Below, piece by piece: positions 34,413-47,571 of a stretch of 64,000 nt of DNA; position 1 is the stretch's first letter; each line of letters opens with the position of its first letter. This stretch comes from Siderastrea siderea (Eukaryota; Cnidaria; Anthozoa; Scleractinia; Rhizangiidae). A program made the translations under genes and the position numbers. The stretch lies in the NCBI GenBank assembly GCA_964030785.1, contig OZ034969.1:69919162-69983161 (forward strand), written 5' to 3'. The notes beneath the pieces are model-generated. The model was given only the letters and a program-made list of their open reading frames with translations. It did not search any database and was not told the DNA's origin.

Positions 34413-37400
34413 CTGAAGAAAAACAAACAAACAAATATTAAAACTTGCAAAGTTTCTGAGCATTTCCAAAAAAAAAAAACTGCTTCTCGCGGGGAGGAGG
34501 AGACTGTTTAATGACTAGCGTAGAGTAGGTACATTCCAAACTTCACCGGTGTTTAAGGTGCTTATGTTTTAAGCAAAGCGGGGCACCATAGTTATAAAAT
34601 GGCTTAATATCTATGCGTGTAACCCGTACGTGGCCCCCGGAAAAGAATTTAAGGAGGTATTTTTGTAAAGGTTATGACTATGGGGAAATGGCAGATCTTG
34701 GCAAGACCTTTTAGAAGCTAAAAAGAAAAATGTGGGTAACTGTGACGAATGCTCGTCGTGACTTTGACTATTCGTGGAATGTCTCACCTATGCTCGAATA
34801 ATTATGGCCGTGTAATGTAAAGGTTGATTAACTATTTGATTAAAAGAGTTGTTTTGCTTGCTGTTTGACTTAACGTGAGTTGTCCGTTCGCTGTACCGTT
34901 CGTTTCATGGTGTCAGGAGTCCGAACTACGTAAACTTTCTTTGCTGAAATGCCGGGAGACGAAGGAGCTGAGCAGTCTGCGGGTATTTCGAGCGCGAGAA
35001 GTGGAACCTTGTTTGCTTTGCCACCGCCAGCACCGCTTGATATTCATGATTCAAACGCGGCTGAAAAGTGGAAGGAATTTGAGCAAGCATGGAGAAATTA
35101 TTCGGTTGCCATGAAATTGCATCAGGAACCCGAGACCGTACAAATTGCGACGTTGTTGACGGTGATCGGAGCCGAAGCTAGGAAAGTTTTCTCGACGTTT
35201 ACGTTTGGCGGTGATAACCGTGACAGAATACAGCCGGTGTTAGAGAGTTTTGCTGCTTATTGCCAGCCCTTGAAGAATGTTCCTTTTGAAAGATACAAGT
35301 TTTACTCTAGAATGCAAGATGCGGGAGAATCGTATGACCATTATCGGACAGCCCTACGACAATTAGCTGATCGATGCGAATTTGAAACCATTACGGCAGA
35401 TCAAATTCTACGGGACAAGCTTGTTTTCGGAATTCAGGATTCGAAGGTACGAGAGAGATTGCTTCGCGAAAAGAATTTGTCACTGCAGAAAACTGATGAA
35501 ATTTGTCGGGCACATGAGACAATGATTCAACAGATGAAAGTTGTTGGAGGTGCCGGCAATGGGGATACAGATCCGAGCGATGTAAATGCCTTTTCTAAAA
35601 AGCCTAAACGAGAGAAAAAGGCGCGGCGTGGTCGATTCCCTAGAGGCGCTGACTCCCGAGTGAAAACGTGTGATTTTTGCGAGCGTTTGCATGATGTGTC
35701 TAAGCGTGAAAACTGTCCTGCATTTGGAAAAAGGTGTAATAAGTGTAACAAGCAAAACCATTTCGCGAACGTGTGTTTTGGATTAGCGCCTAAACCGTCG
35801 CAGCGTGGCAGTCGTGTCCATTATTTGGAGGATGAATTTTCAGACGAAGTGTTTGGCGTACAGGAGATTTCAGCGGTGACTCTAGATGATTCGCAGCTTG
35901 TAACGTTAAAATTGGAGTCCGGAAATTATCTTCGCTTTCAGCCGGACACTGGAGCGCAATGTAACGTTGTCCCTTTGCATTTGTATAAGAAAGCGACAAA
36001 TGACTTTGATTTGCTTAACGTGGCCCCTGTAAGCACAGCAATTATTTCGTATGGTGGGACATCGATTCCTATCCTTGGTAGAGATCGTTTGAGAGTTTGG
36101 CGTGGAGATTTCAGATGTCTTCTTGACTGCAATCTGGTGGCCAGCAAGAGAGTCAGGCCTGTACTTTGCAGGAAAGCTTGTCTTGGAATGAAAATCATCA
36201 AGTACTTGGACAATGATCAGTTGAATCATCCCCAGACCTCTGATGGTTACGTGTATGCGCATGATGCACCAAACGTGCCTGTTTTGTCCGCTGCCGAGCC
36301 TGTTTTGTCCGCTGACCAGTTGGTCAAGAAATTCCCTCGTGTTTTCGGTGATGGAGTTGGTAAACTTCCTGGAGAATATCATATGGAGCTGGATGAAACA
36401 GTGAAGCCAGTTCAGCACCCTCCTCGCCGAGTACCGGTTGCCATCCGTGAACGTCTACAAGAGGCTTTAGATTTGGAGAGCCGAGAAATTGTAGCTCGTG
36501 TGACCACGCCCACACCTTGGATTAGTTCAATGGTTGTTGTGCCAAAGCCAAATGGTACCTTACGCATTTGTTTGGACCCTAAGGATCTCAATCGAGCTCT
36601 GCAACGAGAGAATTATCCTTTGCCTACAATTGAAGAGGTTGCTTCTAGGCTCCATGGTGCCAAAGTGTTTACTGTACTTGATGTCGCCTGTGGGTTCTCG
36701 CACGTTGTTCTTGACGAGCAGTCATCGTTCCTGACTACTTTTAACACGCCGTTTGGTCGTTATCGGTGGAAAAGGATGCCCTTTGGAATTAAGTCTGCGC
36801 CTGAAATTTTTCAACGCAAGATGCACGAATTGATTGAGGGACTGACTGGAGTTGAAGTCATAGCAGATGATTTTGTTGTTGTTGGTTATGGTGATTCATT
36901 GCAAGCAGCCTCAAAGGATCACGACAAGAGTCTTTCAGCGTTCCTTCAGAGATGTGAGGAGCGTGGAGTTCGTTTAAACGCCGACAAGTTGCAGCTCAGG
37001 ATGAGAGAAGTTCCGTTTATCGGTCATGTGGCAACCAGTGAAGGTCTTCGAGCAGATCCAGCGAAAGTTCGAGCCATACGTGAAATGCCCCGGCCGGAGA
37101 ATGTTGCAGCTGTGCAGCGTATCCTAGGAATGGTTCAGTACCTCAGCAAATTTCTGCCCCGATTATCAGATATCACCAAGCCTCTCAGAGACCTCACCCG
37201 CCAAGACGTGGAGTGGCACTGGGACGAGCCCCAAGAGAGAGCATTTGAGCAACTCAAAGAAGCTGTGTCCGTGTCACCGATACTCCGTTATTACAACCTG
37301 CGAGAGAAGGTTACGATTCAATGTGATGCGTCCCAACACGGTCTTGGTGCTGTGTTACTTCAAGGTGGGCAACCTGTGGCGTATGCGTCACGAGCCTTGA

Positions 37401-40400
37401 CCCCTACGGAAGAAAACTATGCACAGATTGAGAAGGAACTTTTGGCGATAGTCTTTGCGTGTGAGAAATTTGATGCTTACATTTATGGTCGTGATTCTGT
37501 TAGAGTACAAACAGACCACAAGCCCCTTGAGTCCATTTTCCGGAAAGAACTGTGAGTTGCACCAAAGCGTCTTCAGAGAATGCTTTTGAGGTTGCAGAAG
37601 TATGATTTGGATGTTACTTACTTAAAAGGAGAGTTGATGTTGATTGCTGATACGTTGAGCCGAGCTCATTTGCCTGAAGTTAATGCCTCCGTTTCTGTCC
37701 GAGAGTTGGAAGAAGTTGACCATAGAGTTAACTTGCCTTTGAGTGACGCCCGTTGGCAACAGGTTACCCATGCTTCTGCTAACGATCCAGTTTTGAAACA
37801 GCTTCGTGATGTCATTCAAGATGGCTGGCCTGAAAGAAAGTCAGATGTTTCTGAGTGTTTGCGACCCTACTTTGACTTGCGTGACGAGTTAGTGGTACAA
37901 GATGTACTGGTTTTCAAGGGTGCTCGTTTGGTTGTTCCCACTTGTATGCGCAAGGAACTGATGTCTGTTGCACATTCTACACACATAGGAATAGAAGGAT
38001 GTTTGAGAAGAGTTCGTGAGTGCCTGTTCTGGCCAAGAATTGCATCAGATGTCAAAGATTTTGTCTCTAAGTGTGACGTGTGTCTGGCCTATCGCACGTC
38101 TCAGACTAAGGAACCACTCCTTCAACATGAAGTAATTTCGCGACCCTGGGCTAAGTTAGCTGCTGATTTGTGTGATTTCAATGGACGCACCCTTCTAGTT
38201 GTGTCCGATTATTTCAGCGGTTTCATCGAGGTTTCCCGTTTGCGAGCTGTCACAACACAAGCCGTGGTTCGCGAGTTGAAGACCATTTTTGCACGTTTTG
38301 GGGTTCCAGAGACTCTAGTTACTGACAATGGTTCGCAGTTTGCGTCTAGAGAGTTCAAAGCATTCGCGGAGAGCTGGTCTTTCAATCATATCACCACCTC
38401 GCCAAGATATCCTCAATCGAATGGGAAGGCGGAGAATGCTGTGAAGACTGTGAAACGTCTTTTTGAGAAATGCAAAGAATCGGGTGTCTCCGAATTTCAA
38501 GCCTTGTTGAATTGGCGTAACACCCCAACAGAGGGAATGGCTACTAGCCCTGCGCAACGGTTGATGGGTCGTCGCTGTCGTACGTTGTTGCCCATGTCCG
38601 AGGCTCTTCTCAGGCCCAGTTATCCACTGCGTGATGATGTACGTGCTATGTCTGACAGGAAACGTCGTCAGAAGCATTACTACGATCGACACGCAAAGCC
38701 ACTTCCTTATGTTAGTCCTGGTGAAATAGTGCGAATGAGACTTCCTGGGCAAAAAGTCTGGACACCAGCTACCTGTCTGGATTCGGCGGGTCCTCGTAGT
38801 TTCCTTGTCAATTCTGGAAGTACAGTTTATCGGAGAAATCGGCGTGACATTATTAAGACTAGCGAGACCCCTGTTTCGAGCCAGACCGTCGTTCCAAAGG
38901 AAACGCCGCTGCCCAATAGTTCTGGAACAGTGTCGCCTGGACACACTACAGTGCACGTTCCATCGACTTTGGCCTCTCCTGTGCCGTCTGCTGAGCCGCC
39001 ATCCTTCCAGCCCGATGTGCCGCCAACTGACCTTCGAAGATCACAGAGAGAAAGAAGACCCCCGGCGAGATTTCGCGATTATTTGTTGACGTGACTAAAT
39101 CCCCAGCCAGATTTTGCGATTGCGTGTTGACGTTTATTTTTTGCGAGACTGTTACTTTGTTTTTTCTTTTCATAAGAGGGAAGGTGTGACGAATGCTCGT
39201 CGTGACTTTGACTATTCGTGGAATGTCTCACCTATGCTCGAATAATTATGGCCGTGTAATATAAAGGTTGATTAACTATTTGATTAAAAGAGTTGTTTTG
39301 CTTGCTGTTTGACTTAACGTGAGTTGTCCGTTTGCTGTACCGTTCGTTTCAGTAACCGCGCATTTTTCAGAGATAATCAAGCAACCATAGTTCTAAAAGA
39401 GCTTTAAAATACAAAGAATGTATGGCGATTTCTTTCCAAAGTTAAGCTCAATTATCTCTGGAAAATGCGCAGTTACTCCCAATTTTCTTTCTGAATTCTG
39501 ATGCCCCTAGCGAAGGTCTGCTTTTTCCACATAGTCATAAACCGCACAAAAATAAGTTTGTATTAGTAAGCAAATCCCTTAAGAAACCCGAATATCTCGG
39601 ACCGGACACAAGACGCACGGAACGTATGCGCTGCAGCAAAAGGACGCACTGTCCTAAACATATAATTTTACAGTAATTTAAACTACGCGGATCACGAGCA
39701 ACTGCGTAGCGCAGTTGGCTCAATAGCGGAACGGACTTGGTGTAAACTTGGTCCAAGCCGATCGTTTGCACATGTGCCGCTCGTTGCATATGTGAGCCGG
39801 TGCGTAGCGCACGATGCTAAAGGGACGTTCAGAGTATTTGGCCTTGTTGAAACGGTCTCACTTGAGGTCACAGAAGGTGCAGAATTACACTACCTTCATC
39901 CTGGACACCTCAGTTGCCAATTGCTTGCCATGCGCATCAGCAGTCCTGTACTGAGGTTCAAGTTCACCGCTGGCCACAACAACATCAGACTCAATACTGC
40001 TCCCGATTCCCGAGGCCACTTTCTCACGTAATTTCTTCTTCAGATCTCGACTGGTTTTCTTGTAATAATAAAGATCTTTTTCAAGCAATTGTGCTCTATT
40101 TTCGAGTTCACTGTAAAAACAAGAAACCCGTAAATTAATATTTAGAATTTAAATATTATGACCTGCTCCAGTGACACGTGTGAGGAGTGGCGTAGTGGTC
40201 ATCGTCTGTTGTGGCCATTGCCTTTGGTTGTTTACCATTTACAGGGGCAAGCCGGTCGGTTTACCGTTTGGTTCGTTTTCAGTGGGCAAATGGTAAGCAA
40301 ATTTCCGTATTGGGAAAATTCCGTTCGAGACTGGCGCTTACCATTTGCAGAAATCCCTACCATTTACCAAAAAATTTGCACGACGGTGACGGCTACCGAG

Positions 40401-43400
40401 AAGGTCGCAAAACAAAAGCTTTGATTAACAAAACAACGACTCTGCACGCGCGTTATTTTTGGTATATTTCTTTGCCGCTCTATGCAAAACTACAACTTGA
40501 AATGACCAAATTCAACGTTTTGTGAAGAACGCAAACACACGACGGTGAATTTTCGTTTTTATAATAATAACAATACAATAGTAATAACTTTATTCACGTG
40601 TCAAGTGATCTAGCACCCTGCAAAGACAGGGCGCTAATTGGGGACACAGCTATTTTCTAATTAATTTTCTAAATAAGTTTTTCCTGAACAGATACGCCGT
40701 CCTTACAAATTCAGCTACTGGATAATTCGACTGCATTAGACAAGTTAAACGAGTCGGAATAATCGCCAAGAAGTTTGAAAGATTTTGAAGTCATTTTAAA
40801 AGTGACGTTTTCCTTCCCGTTAAGCTCCCTAATTAATTGTTGTTGGGACAGAAAATGGCCGCGAGAGCCTGAAACTGGTATCAAAGATTAGGTTTGAACA
40901 AATGGTACACGAATTTCCGTTTGGAACATTCCGTCCAGAAAAACAGGACTACCTTTTCAGACGTTCCGTTGCTCCCGGAAATTTTCCACTGGAACGACCC
41001 GAAAAGTCGTGTACCATTTACTTTCCAACCGGAATTTCCGGAAAGTTGTTGTAAATGGTAAACAACCTTTGACTTACGATAGCAAGATCGGAGAGTCAGT
41101 GGTTCAAGGCTTGGGGAGCGTTTTTTTTTCTTTTTTTTTTTTTTGGTGGGGGGGGGGGGGACCATTCAGGAATGAGAATACTTAGAATGGCTTTTTGGCG
41201 CGTTTGCATGTATTCTGCTATTTGGACAGAATGAACAGAGTGGACTTAATGAAAACGTTGTCAGTCACTTGGCAATAACAAAATAGTTGGACCAGAACTG
41301 AACAGCACATCCGTGGAAAATGCAAATTCCCCTATCGAGCCTGAGGAAAAAAACCCTTGTTTCACATTCAAAGTATTCTGATCATTCCCATTCTGCCTAA
41401 GTATTCTCATTCCATAAGAGAACAAGAAAACGCGCCCTTAGTCTCCGCATCGTGTCTTGTTAATTGTTTCCTTAGACAAGAACGGGCAGGATGCACAAAG
41501 CTGTCCTAAGCCAAAGATACTTAAAAGTATCGTTTCCTAACAATAGGCTTTGTTTTCCAACAATACAAAGGACACATCTTATCTTAGGAGGGTTTCATGA
41601 ATCCAGCGCCAGGTGTATAAATGAGACTAATAAACGAGCAAACTTTTGGGGCTTAAACATAATGGTGGGGGTGGCCCTGTAATGGACTAGCTTTCCATCC
41701 GGGGGGGAGGGGCGGTTCAGCCTACCGGTGATACGCAGTGTGTTAAATCTGCTACTTGAGGCTTGTGACGAAACTATAGCAAAAATATTTCAAATGACAA
41801 CACAAGAAAAATCTAGTCAATAAACCTTTTTTGTAATAGGAAAATAGGCTTCCTTGGCAAAAATTTTGTGGGCCACGCGGCCAAATTTTTACAAGACCAA
41901 ACCGCAATACCGAACTCTAGGATCTTTGGTTTAATATTTTTGTAGACTCAACCAATATACCTTATTCTCTCATCTGGCGCCGCATTAGCCTCCGCATCAC
42001 GAAGTTTGTTCATCAAGAACTGAATCCTTTGCTCGTATTTCTTTTGATGTTCGACTAGTCTCCGATCCCCTTTCATTTCAGCTTGTTGTAACCCTCGCCC
42101 CAGCTCTCCGATAATACGCTCCTGTTCATTGATACGAACCTATTAAGCGCAAAAGGAAGACAGCAGTGTTTCTTACAATGATCAGGCATTGACAATTCAA
42201 AAGCCATTAAGGTCTTTCTGCCAATACAAACGGCCAAGGAGCCAAAAAAGATAAACAAACAAACAAATAAATAAATAAATAGCGTTCCACGGCGCGTCCA
42301 TAAATCAAATTTAAAGGGGACTTTATAAGAGCTTAAATTGATGATTACAGTGGTCAGTGCGCTTAGCTTTCCTCGGTACTGCATTACGACAGACCAGCTA
42401 GATTGCTATATGGAACGGAGAGATGAAGTACAGTGCATAAGTATGACAGGAACATTTCCTCGTGACTATCTTAGGGAAGCGCACGTCCGCCACAGAGCGG
42501 TTTCAATGAAAAGAAAATTGACTTTTTAGAATACGAGCAGTCTTTCCTTACGGTCAAGGATAGTCGAGCGCGAGAAACGCGCGAACGTGCGTGGAAGTCG
42601 GCTGCCGCGCGGAAACGTGACGCCGTGTGGTTTCTACGCGGCAGCCGACGTTCACGTAACCTAGCACGTCCTTCGCGTTGGACTATCCGCGAGCAGATTT
42701 AGGGAGGGCTTGTAATCTGACTGACTATAGTTGACCAGTTTTGGTGCATTGTGACTGGAGGAACAGCCCAAACTAAGGAAAAAAGTTAAGTTTAATACAT
42801 GACAATAATCATGACTGATCCGTACACCAACCTCCAGATCACTACATCGGAGCTCTAGTTTCCTCTCATTTCCTCGCAACTCAACAACTTTCTCAAAATA
42901 TTTCGATAAAAGAGAGACGGCTTCTCCGGGTGCGAGGTTGCTAAGTTTGTTCGCCAGTCCCTGGCGGTCCTTGTCTGTTAAAAGTTGACTACTGTCCAGT
43001 TCCTTTTGTGTGTTCGCGATCCCATCATTCTTAAATTCAATGGCGGCTTCTAACGCTTCAATGCCCTCGTCAAGTTCAATAAGCCTGCAAAAGGACACGC
43101 ATTAAACAGTGTATAACGTTACAAGCACAGTCACCAGTTTATCTCATATGAAAGACATTCAGTCAAATGGTCACACTTAAGAACTTCATCCACAGATTTA
43201 GGATTTATCTGGAGACTTAAAAGTTTACAGACCCACCTTGGACACAATGATTAACAGTACCGCACAAGTATCACAATGCCACAAAAATACTGTTTAACCG
43301 GCATTCATCCAAAGTTAGTCACATTTTACAGCATACTAAACCCCGAGAACCATAAGGAAGTACTTCTCAAGAGTACCAAAGAAATATACTGTTTAGGTTT

Positions 43401-46400
43401 CATTAGAATTCACCCACAGACGAAAAGAAAAAAGAAAAGAAAAACACGACTATAGTTACACACTCGCAGTAGAAGGCCTACTGTAGTCGCAGTAAATTTG
43501 TTCCCGCTTATTATAATGTGGGGGCGCGGTGGTGTAGAGGTCAGCGTGTTGGACTTATACAATAATAATACAATACAATAATATTTCTATAGCGCTTAAC
43601 CGTTTAAGTGCCAAGCGCTTTACAAATCTTTACAGATCTGAAGGTCGGTAATTCGACGCCCAGTCCCTACCATCGTGTTGTTTTCTTAGACAAGAAGTTT
43701 TAGCCAGATTGTCTCTCTCCACCGAGGGGTATAAATGGGTACCGGTGACATAGTGCTGGGGGTAACCCTGCGATGGACTAGCATCCCATCCAGGGGGGGG
43801 GGGGGGGGGGAGTAGCAATACTCTCAGTTGCTTCATGCCACAGAAACCGGGATAAGCGCCGGCTGTGTGGGCCTCCTTGGCTGGTGTGCGACTTTACCTT
43901 TACCTTATGATTATAGAATTTCTACCTTCTTAAATTAAACCACTCAGTATTCGGAGGGATTTTGTTTTTGAATATAGATCATTTTGTGTATTGCGTATCT
44001 ACATTTACATCTGCGTGTCTACTTTTACGTTGTTTGCGAAGCAAATTATTATATTTACCTCCTCTCTTCCTTGGGATCCAACAACGAACCTTCTTGCAGT
44101 TTCTGTTCCAGCAGCTCTCTCTGCTTTAAGAGTTCATCTTTACTCCTTTCTAGCGTATGTATGTCCTCTTTAATTTTCGTTTGACTTAACCCGTCTTTTT
44201 CTAAAAGGAAATTTCCACAACTTCTTATTGATGACTTAAAACATTCTACAAATACTTTAAATCTCCTTAAACACATTCCCGATCGTAAGTGAATAAAAAC
44301 TGTAATAAAAACAGATGCCAGGGGTTCAATGATGCTAACCGAAGTCACTCAAAGGGATCGTTAATGGCGAACTAAGAAACGCGAGGTAACCAAGCTCTGG
44401 GGACAAGACTGGTATTTTGCATTTCACTATTTAATCTGATTTCACAGGCATCTTGATTAGAAAAAACCTCATTTGCATTTACTTGGAACACACAATAAGT
44501 AAAATGCTAGTTTCGTCTAGGACACCTTCAGTTGGCAGCCATAATGGGTTTGAATCAGGGATAGCTTTTTGTCACCATTCGCGAAAAATAATCTCCAACA
44601 CCACTACAACTTGAAAAGAAATCCTACCATCAATATTTTTCCCTTTTTGCTTGATCTGTTTTTCGACGTCCCCAAGTTGGTTAGATAACCGAAGAATATC
44701 CTAGAAACAATGGAGAAAACGGGAAAAACGTTAGAACGTATTGCTCAAAATATGGCAAGGAAACAACTGCTTTCTTGAATTCGAATTATTTTTGCGCCTA
44801 GGAGCGGGTAATTATTTTCACCGTACACTCCAAACAACATTAAAACTTGGACTTCCTTAGATAGTTCTCCTTTCAGAAACGTTTGAGATCAAATGTTAGA
44901 TTTTCGTTTTCCATTTCGAGGCAACAAGTCTTAATTGCAATGCGAATCATCCACGTGTACGGATGGAGCTCGGTCGTTCGTCGTGATTGGGTTCTGAGTA
45001 TGAGTTTTCATTATGCGTTCTTTGCAGAGAAATCAGATCTTATCCAATACAACACGTGCTAATAAGAGTGAAAACAAACACGCATTTGAACTGTTGTTTT
45101 CCTATTAGTGCTGCAGCTATCACGAAAACCGAGACAAAATGGATAAAGTAAGTTTAAACCAGCAGATGGATTGAATAAACTGAACGTAGCTTTGGTAAGA
45201 GGTAAAATATAGCGCTGATGTATTCCTCATGCAGCAGGAACAAAAGTGGTGCCATCACTTTACCTTCGTAAGTACTTGGCTGGAGCGTAATTTTTTCATT
45301 TCCAATTCGCTCTTTTCGGTTAACATGGCTTCCTTCTTCACTATTATCGCTTCTCTTTTCTTTAGCTCCTCTTCCAAAGCTTCTATGGCTTCTTTTCTCT
45401 TCAAAACTTTCTCTACTTCACTGTCCAGCCACTGCCGGCGCTGCTCTAACTTTGTTTGTTCATCACTGAAAACAAATAATGACAGCAAAAAACAACCATT
45501 TGGCAAAAAAAAAGCCAGTGCTTGAACATCTACGCTAAGCCGTCTGATGTGGTAGAAACCTAAGGCCACATTCTTTAACTAAATTTCATTTACTGACTTT
45601 TTATCAATTATTCACCGCAGTGGAGATGAATAGCGGTGGATATCTGGCTCCGCGGTTCGCGGCGAGGTAGATTATGACAAGCAGATAAAGTACAAATAAA
45701 ATTATAACCCGTCAAATATTTTCGCTCGCGTGTGATTCATCAAAACGTGCCTGTTTTTTTTCCGTTGTTGTGACGGACGAGGACCATCAAAAAACTTGTC
45801 CATAAAACAAAGTTGGAAAACAGTAAGAATTCAACACTCTAAACAGAGAATGCTTTTGACTTGAGTGACAATGTTTTAGGGATAGTCAAAACAATAACAA
45901 TATTTGGCTTTAGAGCGTTCTAGTTAAAACTATATCATATCATTGACTGTAATGGCTTAAGTGGCTTAACTAGCATCACGAGCCACCTTACGTAGTGTTA
46001 GGAAATCAATGCCGGCCACGCCTATTTCCCTTTCGTAAACGGTCGTTGCCATTTTTGACGGTCGATGCCATCATTGGTAACCAAGCCTTTAGTCATGGTA
46101 GATGTAACATATCCTCTGGATTAAGTTACAACAGGGCAACAAATACATTTTTGAATAATCTTAAAAAGAACAACGTTTATGCCCAAGTTGAATTTACGTT
46201 AAAAGTTCTTGAAAGGGCTAGGGTCACCTATTATAGATGTATCAGTTATGAAAGACAGTTAATTATAATATATACTTTAATTTTTCGGAATTGTGGCGGA
46301 TTGGCGTGGCAGTGTAGTGGTAAGAGAGAGAGATTAGCATACGAAAGGACCGGGTTCGATTCCGGGTTGTGAATGTCTTTCTTTTTAGTAGAAAAACTTT

Positions 46401-47533
46401 CAATAATAGTTCAAAATTTTTTTAAGCGTCTTAAAAAATGGCAACGACCGTTTACGAAAGGGAAATTTGCCCCGGTGATCGTTGTTTGTTCCTTTTTTCA
46501 AAGACCCGTTTTAAGGACCTTACTTAGTAATCGAAGGCCTATGAAACAAAACACTAATGATCACAGCATTTCTACCTTTGTCTCTCATCAGAACCTTGCT
46601 TGCCAACATTTCTGAGACGCCTCTGTGCCACCGCCACCTCTTCTGTTTTTCGCTTTAGTACCTTCTGCTGCTGGTTCATCTGATCTTCCAGTTCTTTGAT
46701 TTTCTGCTGTTGTCTTTGCATCTCTCTATCCATTTTGATTTTTCTGTCTGATTCTTCTTTTAGTTTCTTTTGAAGCTGGTCTTGTTGATTTCTCATTCTG
46801 TCGATGTGCACCTCGAGTTCTTGTACTTTCTTTTCCCTTTCTTCATGCAACGCGCTTATTTTTTCATTGTCCTGAGATGTAAATAGGAAACGAACCACTT
46901 TAGCCTGTAAAAATAGTTTTACTTGAATTGATGTGCCATCCTATCATTTTACCACGTGGCGGTAGTTGTTTTTTATACATGTTGTAATGGCTTTATTAAG
47001 TGCTCAGTTAGATGACTTTCGCCGTATTTTTAGTTGTAGTTGTTGTTGTTGTTGTTTTAGTGCTTTATAAATTTCATATATCATTAATACATACCAGGCT
47101 ACTCAGCGCTGGACATTTCATGAGTTCGGATACTATGTATGACTCGTGAAACAATTACTAATTGTTTAAAAGTTCTAAAAATAACATCGAAAGTATTCTT
47201 CACCTTTTGTTTTCTTTTCAAGGCCTGTAGTTTAGCTTCCACACTTTGCAGCTTCTTCTTGTATTCAGACTCCACTTTCTGTTTTTCCGATACCTCATAG
47301 TTAGCTTTAGATTCGTACTCTTCTAAAGTTTTCTTGCTCTCTTCTAGCTCCTTTTTCGCTTTCTCCAATTCTTGTTTCATGGACTTGATTTTCTCGGAGT
47401 ACTGTTTTTTCGTTTCCTTGGCTTCCTTATCGCTCTTGGTAAGTTCCTTAATCAACTCCTCTTTTTGTCTGAAATCGACATGAAACACGGACCAATAGAC
47501 AGAGCAATGATTTTTATTAATTAATTAATTAAT

Positions 47534-47571
<38 letters not shown>

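Larger units (their letters stand above)
34741..39351 (+). mobile_element. Ty3/Gypsy LTR retrotransposon, near-intact, 4.6 kb
   Basis: Complete structure: 5 bp target duplication GTAAC (34736-34740 and 39352-39356), two 167 bp LTRs beginning TGTGACGAATG and ending TTTCA, a primer-binding site directly after the left LTR, one gag-pol frame and a polypurine tract before the right LTR. Domain order protease, reverse transcriptase, RNase H, integrase defines Ty3/Gypsy. The LTRs differ at two positions (98.8 percent identity), so the insertion is recent. It lies antisense in a kinesin intron. Confidence 0.96.
34658..39554. mobile_element. Fold-back MITE interrupted by the LTR retrotransposon
   Basis: Sequence left of the retrotransposon (34658-34740) and right of it (39357-39554) forms a 281 bp element once the insertion is removed. 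Its arms of about 100 bp are inverted copies, starting TATTTTTGT and including GGTTATGACTATG, GGTAACCGCGC and CAGAGATAAT. The retrotransposon target site GTAAC lies within the left arm, so the MITE is the older insertion. Confidence 0.75.

Noticed and set aside
35480..39089. Open frames antisense or out of frame within the retrotransposon
   Set aside because: The gag-pol frame has all recognisable domains; the others are shadows.
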